Shown one piece after another: positions 60,901-64,000 of a stretch of DNA of 64,000 bases. A program made the translations under genes and the position numbers. Each line of letters opens with the position of its first letter. Positions within the stretch are counted from its first letter, which is position 1. Below the pieces are notes generated by a model. That model saw nothing but the letters and a program-made list of their open reading frames with translations, did no database searches and had not been told where the DNA came from. Source of the DNA: Crossaster papposus. Its lineage: Eukaryota; Echinodermata; Asteroidea; Velatida; Solasteridae. Location: contig JBAIAA010000599.1 of the NCBI GenBank assembly GCA_037893245.1, positions 930,001 to 994,000 of the forward strand, in the 5' to 3' direction.

Positions 60901-61608
60901 TGACTGAGAGCTGTCATTGTGCTGAACAGAATAGTGAGTGTTCCCACAACAGTGTGACTGAGAGCAGTCACTATGCTTAGCAGAATAGTGAGTGTTCCAA
61001 TCACGGTGTTACAGAGAGCAGTCACTGTGCTGAGCAGAATAGTGAGTGTTCCCATCACAGTGTGACTGTGAGAGCATTCACTGTGCTGAGCAGAAGAGTG
61101 AGTGTTCCCATCACAGTGTGAACGAGAGCAGTCACTGTGCTGAGCAAAATAGTGAGTGTTCCCATCACAGTGTGTCTGAGAGCAGTTACTGTGCTGAGCA
61201 GAATAGTGAGTGTTCCCATCACAGTGTGACTGAGAGCAGTCACTTGGCTGAGCAGAATAGTGAGTGTTTCCATTACAGTGTGACTGTGAGAGCAGTCACT
61301 GTGCTGAGCAGAATAGTGAATGTTCCCGCCACAGTGTGACTGAGAGCAGTCACTTCGCAAAGCAAAATAGTGAGTGTTCCAATCACAGTATGACTAAGAG
61401 CAGTCACTGTGCTGAGCAGAATAGTGAATGTTCCCTTCACAGTGTGCCTGAGAGCTGTCATTGTGCTGAACAGAATAGTGAGTGTTCCCACCACAGTGTG
61501 ACTGAGAGCAGTCACTGTGCTGAGCAGAATAGTAAGTGTTCCCATCACAGTGTGACTGTGAGAGCATTCACTGTGCTGAGCAGAATAGTGAGTGTTCCCA
61601 TCACAGTG
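57025..61608 (+). repeat. 4,584-bp composite HOR, copy 1
   Basis: The unit overlaps the second 1,310-bp copy and runs through G-type monomers. Landmarks 57118, 57400, 57574, 57882, 58154, 58318, 58484, 58614, 58772, 58976 and 59026 recur at +4,584. Within it 60390-60680 repeats 58154-58447 at +2,236. The interval 60990-61450 holds unusually divergent monomers. Confidence 0.88.
60990..61450 (+). repeat. Locally divergent monomers
   Basis: Adjacent monomers carry changes I saw once or rarely: CACGGTGTTACAG (61003), AGAAGAGTGAG (61092), GTGTGAACGAGAG (61118), GTGTGTCTGAG with CAGTTACTG (61171-61190), CACTTGGCTGAG (61241), CCCGCCACAG (61325) and GTGTGCCTGAGAG (61443). They are still in phase with the array but less homogenised than the flanks. 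Confidence 0.78.
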
Positions 61609-64000
61609 TGACTGAGAGCAGTCACTGTGCTGAGCAGAATAGTGAGTGTTCCCATCACAATGTGACTGCGAGAGCATTCACTGTGCTGAACAAAATAGTG
61701 AGTGTTCCCATCACAGTGTGTGACTGAGAGCTGTCAATGTGCTGAGCAGAATAGTAAGTGTTCACACCACAGTGTGACTGAGAGCTGTCAATGTGCTGAG
61801 CAGAATAGTGAGTGTTCACATCACAGTACGACTGAGAGCAGTCACTGTGCTGTGCACAAGAGTGAGTGTTCCCATCACAGTGTGACTGCGAGAGCAATCA
61901 TTGTGCAGAGCAGAATAGTGAGTGTTCCCATCACAGTGTTACAGAGAGCAGTCACTGTGCTGAGCAGAATAGTGAGTGTGCCATCACAGTGTGACTGTAA
62001 GAGCAGTCACTGTGCTGAGCAGAATAGTGAGTGTTCCCATTACAGTGTGACTGTGAGAGCAGTCACTGTGCTGAGCAGAATAGTGAATGTTCCCAACACA
62101 GTGTGACTGAGAGCAGTCACTTCGCAAAGCAAAAATAGTGAGTGTTCCAATCACAGTATGACTAAGAGCAGTCACTGTGCTGAGCAGAATAGTGAGTGTT
62201 CCCTTCACAGTGTGACTGAGAGCTGTCATTGTGCTGAACAGATTAGTGGGTGTTCCCACAACAGTGTGACTGAGAGCAGTCACTATGCTGAGCAGAATAG
62301 TGAGTGTTCCAATCACAGTATGGCTAAGAGCAGTCACTCTGCTGAGCAGAATATTGAGTGTTCCCATCAAAGTGTGACTGAGAGCTGTCATTGTGCTGAA
62401 CTGAATAGTGAGTGTTCCCACCACAGTGTGACTGAGAGCAGTCACTGTGCTGAGCAGAATAGTAAGTGTTCCCATCACAGTGTGACTGTGAGAGCATTCA
62501 CTGTGCTGAGCAGAATAATGAGTATTCCCGTCATACTGTGACTGAGAGCTCTCATTGTCCTGAGCAGAATAGTGAGTGTTCCCATCACAGTGTGACTGAG
62601 AGCAGTCACTGTGGTGAACAGAATAGTGAGTGTTCCCATCACAGTGTGACTGAGAGCTGTTAATGTGCTGAGCAGAATAGTAAGTGTTCACATCACAGTG
62701 TGACTGAGAGCAGTCACTGTGCTGAGCAGAATAGTGAGTGTTCCCATCACAGTGTGACTGCGAGGGCATTCACTGTGCAGAGCAGAATAGTGAGTGTTCC
62801 CATCACAGTGTGACTGAGAGCTGTCAATGTGCTGAGCAGAATAGTGAGTGTTCACATCACAGTACGACTGAGAGCAGTCACTGTGCTGTGCACAAGAGTG
62901 AGTGTTCCCATCACAGTGTGACTGCGAGAGCAATCATTGTGCAGAGCAGAATAGTGAGTGTTCCCATCACAGTGTTACAGAGAGCAGTCACTGTGCTGAG
63001 CAGAATAGTGAGTGTGCCCATCACAGTATGACTGTGAGAGCAGTCACTGTGCTGAGCAGAATAGTGAGTGTTCCCATTACAGTGTGACTGTGAGAGCAGT
63101 CACTGTGCTGAGCAGAATAGTGAATGTTCCCAACACAGTGTGACTGAGAGCAGTCACTTCGCAAAGCAAAATAGTGAGTGTTCCAATCACAGTATGGCTA
63201 AGAGCAGTCACTGTGCTGAGCAGAATAGTGAGTGTTCCCTTCACAGTGTGACTGAGAGCTGTCATTGTGCTGAACAGAATAGTGAGTGTTCCCACAACAG
63301 TGTGACTGAGAGCAGTCACTATGCTTAGCAGAATAGTGAGTGTTCCAATCACAGTATGGCAAAGAGCAGTCACTCTGCTGAGCAGAATATTGAGTGTTCC
63401 CATCACAGTGTGACTGAGAGCTGTCATTGTGCTGAACAGAATAGTGAGTGTTCCCACCACAGTGTGACTGGGAGCATTCACTGTGCTGAACAGAATAGTG
63501 AGTGTTCCCATCACAGTGTGACTGAGAGCTGTCAATGTGCTGAGCAGAATAGTAAGTGTTCACACTACAGTATGACTGAGAGCAGTCACTGTGCTGAGCA
63601 GAATAGTGAGTGTTCCCATCACAATGTGACTGCGAGAGCATTCACTGTGCTGAACAGAATAGTGAGTGTTCCCATCACAGTGTGACTGAGAGCTGTCAAT
63701 GTGCTGAGCAGAATAGTAAGTGTTCACACCACAGTGTGACTGAGAGCTGTCAATGTGCTGAGCAGAATAGTGAGTGTTCACATCACAGTACGACTGAGAG
63801 CAGTCACTGTGCTGTGCACAAGAGTGAGTGTTCCCATCACAGTGTGACTGCGAGAGCAATCATTGTGCAGAGTAGAATAGTGAGTGTTCCCATCATAGTG
63901 TTACAGAGAGCAGTCACTGTGCTGCGCAGAATAGTGAGTATTCCCATCACAGTTTGACTGTGAGAGCAGTCACTGTGCTGAGCAGAATAGTGAGTGTTCC
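61609..64000 (+). repeat. 4,584-bp composite HOR, copy 2, cut by the window edge
   Basis: This copy follows copy 1 to the last base, so it continues beyond the window. CAGATTAGTGGG near 62240 and GTGTGCCATC near 61977 can be compared with 57656 and 57393. The final monomer stops at GTGTTCC. Confidence 0.88.

Larger units (their letters stand above)
1..64000 (+). repeat. 54-bp satellite array filling the entire window
   Basis: The sequence is a continuous head-to-tail tandem array of a 54-bp monomer with no interruption by unrelated DNA. Constant landmarks in nearly every monomer are GAGAGC near the start, CACTGTGCTGAGCAG, AATAGTGAGTGTTCC and ATCACAGTGTGACT. All monomers I read have this orientation. 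Both window edges fall inside the array, so its true length is greater than 64 kb. I do not recognise the monomer as a named satellite; its length and sequence differ from the 171-bp primate alpha satellite and from telomeric or GGAAT-type repeats. Function is unknown; centromeric, pericentromeric or subtelomeric placement are all possible. I see no gene anywhere in it. Confidence 0.98.

Noticed and set aside
1..64000. Many predicted protein-coding frames of 60-384 codons on both strands
   Set aside because: They are overlapping readings of the same 54-bp unit, start mostly at GTG within a monomer, and break at each 56-bp monomer or at TAG, TAA or TGA in variant monomers. No non-repetitive protein, start context or conserved boundary is visible.
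1..64000. CRISPR array
   Set aside because: Repeats are contiguous and all parts of the 54-bp unit are conserved; there are no unique spacers, leader or cas genes.
1..64000. Zinc-finger or Cys/His-rich repeat protein (CX6CXHH spacing in the plus frame)
   Set aside because: The spacing follows from the monomer repeat. The frame is interrupted every few hundred bases and no linker or knuckle pattern of a known finger family is present.
1..64000. Inverted blocks within the array
   Set aside because: I looked for reverse-strand landmarks such as CACACTGTGATGGG or CTATTCTGCTCAGC on the plus strand and saw none; all monomers read in one direction.

Overview
The whole 64-kb window is one tandem-repeat (satellite) array. 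It is built from about 1,180 head-to-tail copies (64,000 divided by about 54.2) of a 54-bp monomer. I found no unique sequence, transposon, RNA gene or supportable protein gene. Every monomer I read lies in the same orientation and the array runs off both ends of the window. The canonical monomer (for example 11339-11392) is about 50% GC and has no CpG, and many monomer variants differ by CpG-to-TpG or CpA changes. Uninterrupted satellite of this length with CpG decay points to a eukaryote with DNA methylation, plausibly a vertebrate. The sequence alone does not name the species or chromosome region.

The organisation is hierarchical. Level 1 is the 54-bp monomer. Level 2 is punctuation by a 56-bp monomer class carrying an extra TG or CG, commonly every 164, 218, 272 or 326 bp (2, 3, 4 or 5 x 54 plus 56). 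Level 3 is a set of higher-order repeats (HORs) with unit lengths of 1,251-1,500, 1,289, 1,578, 2,560, 1,470, 1,898, 2,325, 1,312 and 1,310 bp. Level 4 is larger units of about 4.6 kb (29.6-37.0 kb and 57.0-64.0 kb) and a 6.45-kb repeat (42.2-45.3 versus 48.7-51.8 kb). Level 5 is a collinear super-repeat: the block order at about 6.2-28.4 kb recurs at about 37.5-59.7 kb at an offset of 30-31.4 kb.

Layout: 1-7.4 kb, A-type HORs of 1.25-1.5 kb; 7.4-9.9 kb, B-type 1,289-bp HOR; 9.9-13.6 kb, C-type 1,578-bp HOR; 14.2-21.6 kb, D-type 2,560-bp HOR in nearly three copies; 22.3-23.5 kb, E-type block rich in GTTACAGAG monomers; 23.8-26.7 kb, F-type 1,470-bp HOR; 26.7-28.6 kb, G block; 28.6-52.4 kb, A, B, C and D material again, rearranged into 4.6-, 1.9-, 2.3- and 6.45-kb units; 52.4-55.0 kb, E again as a 1,312-bp HOR; 55.3-57.9 kb, F again as a 1,310-bp HOR; 57.0-64.0 kb, G-type material in a 4,584-bp unit.

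Long open frames occur on both strands only because 54 is a multiple of three and the monomer lacks stops in one plus-strand and two minus-strand frames. The 56-bp monomers and scattered stops break them. The biology on show is satellite turnover: unequal exchange, local homogenisation and hybrid monomers at exchange points, plus a possible hairpin at most monomer junctions. All offsets and unit lengths were read by eye from landmark monomers, not computed by alignment.
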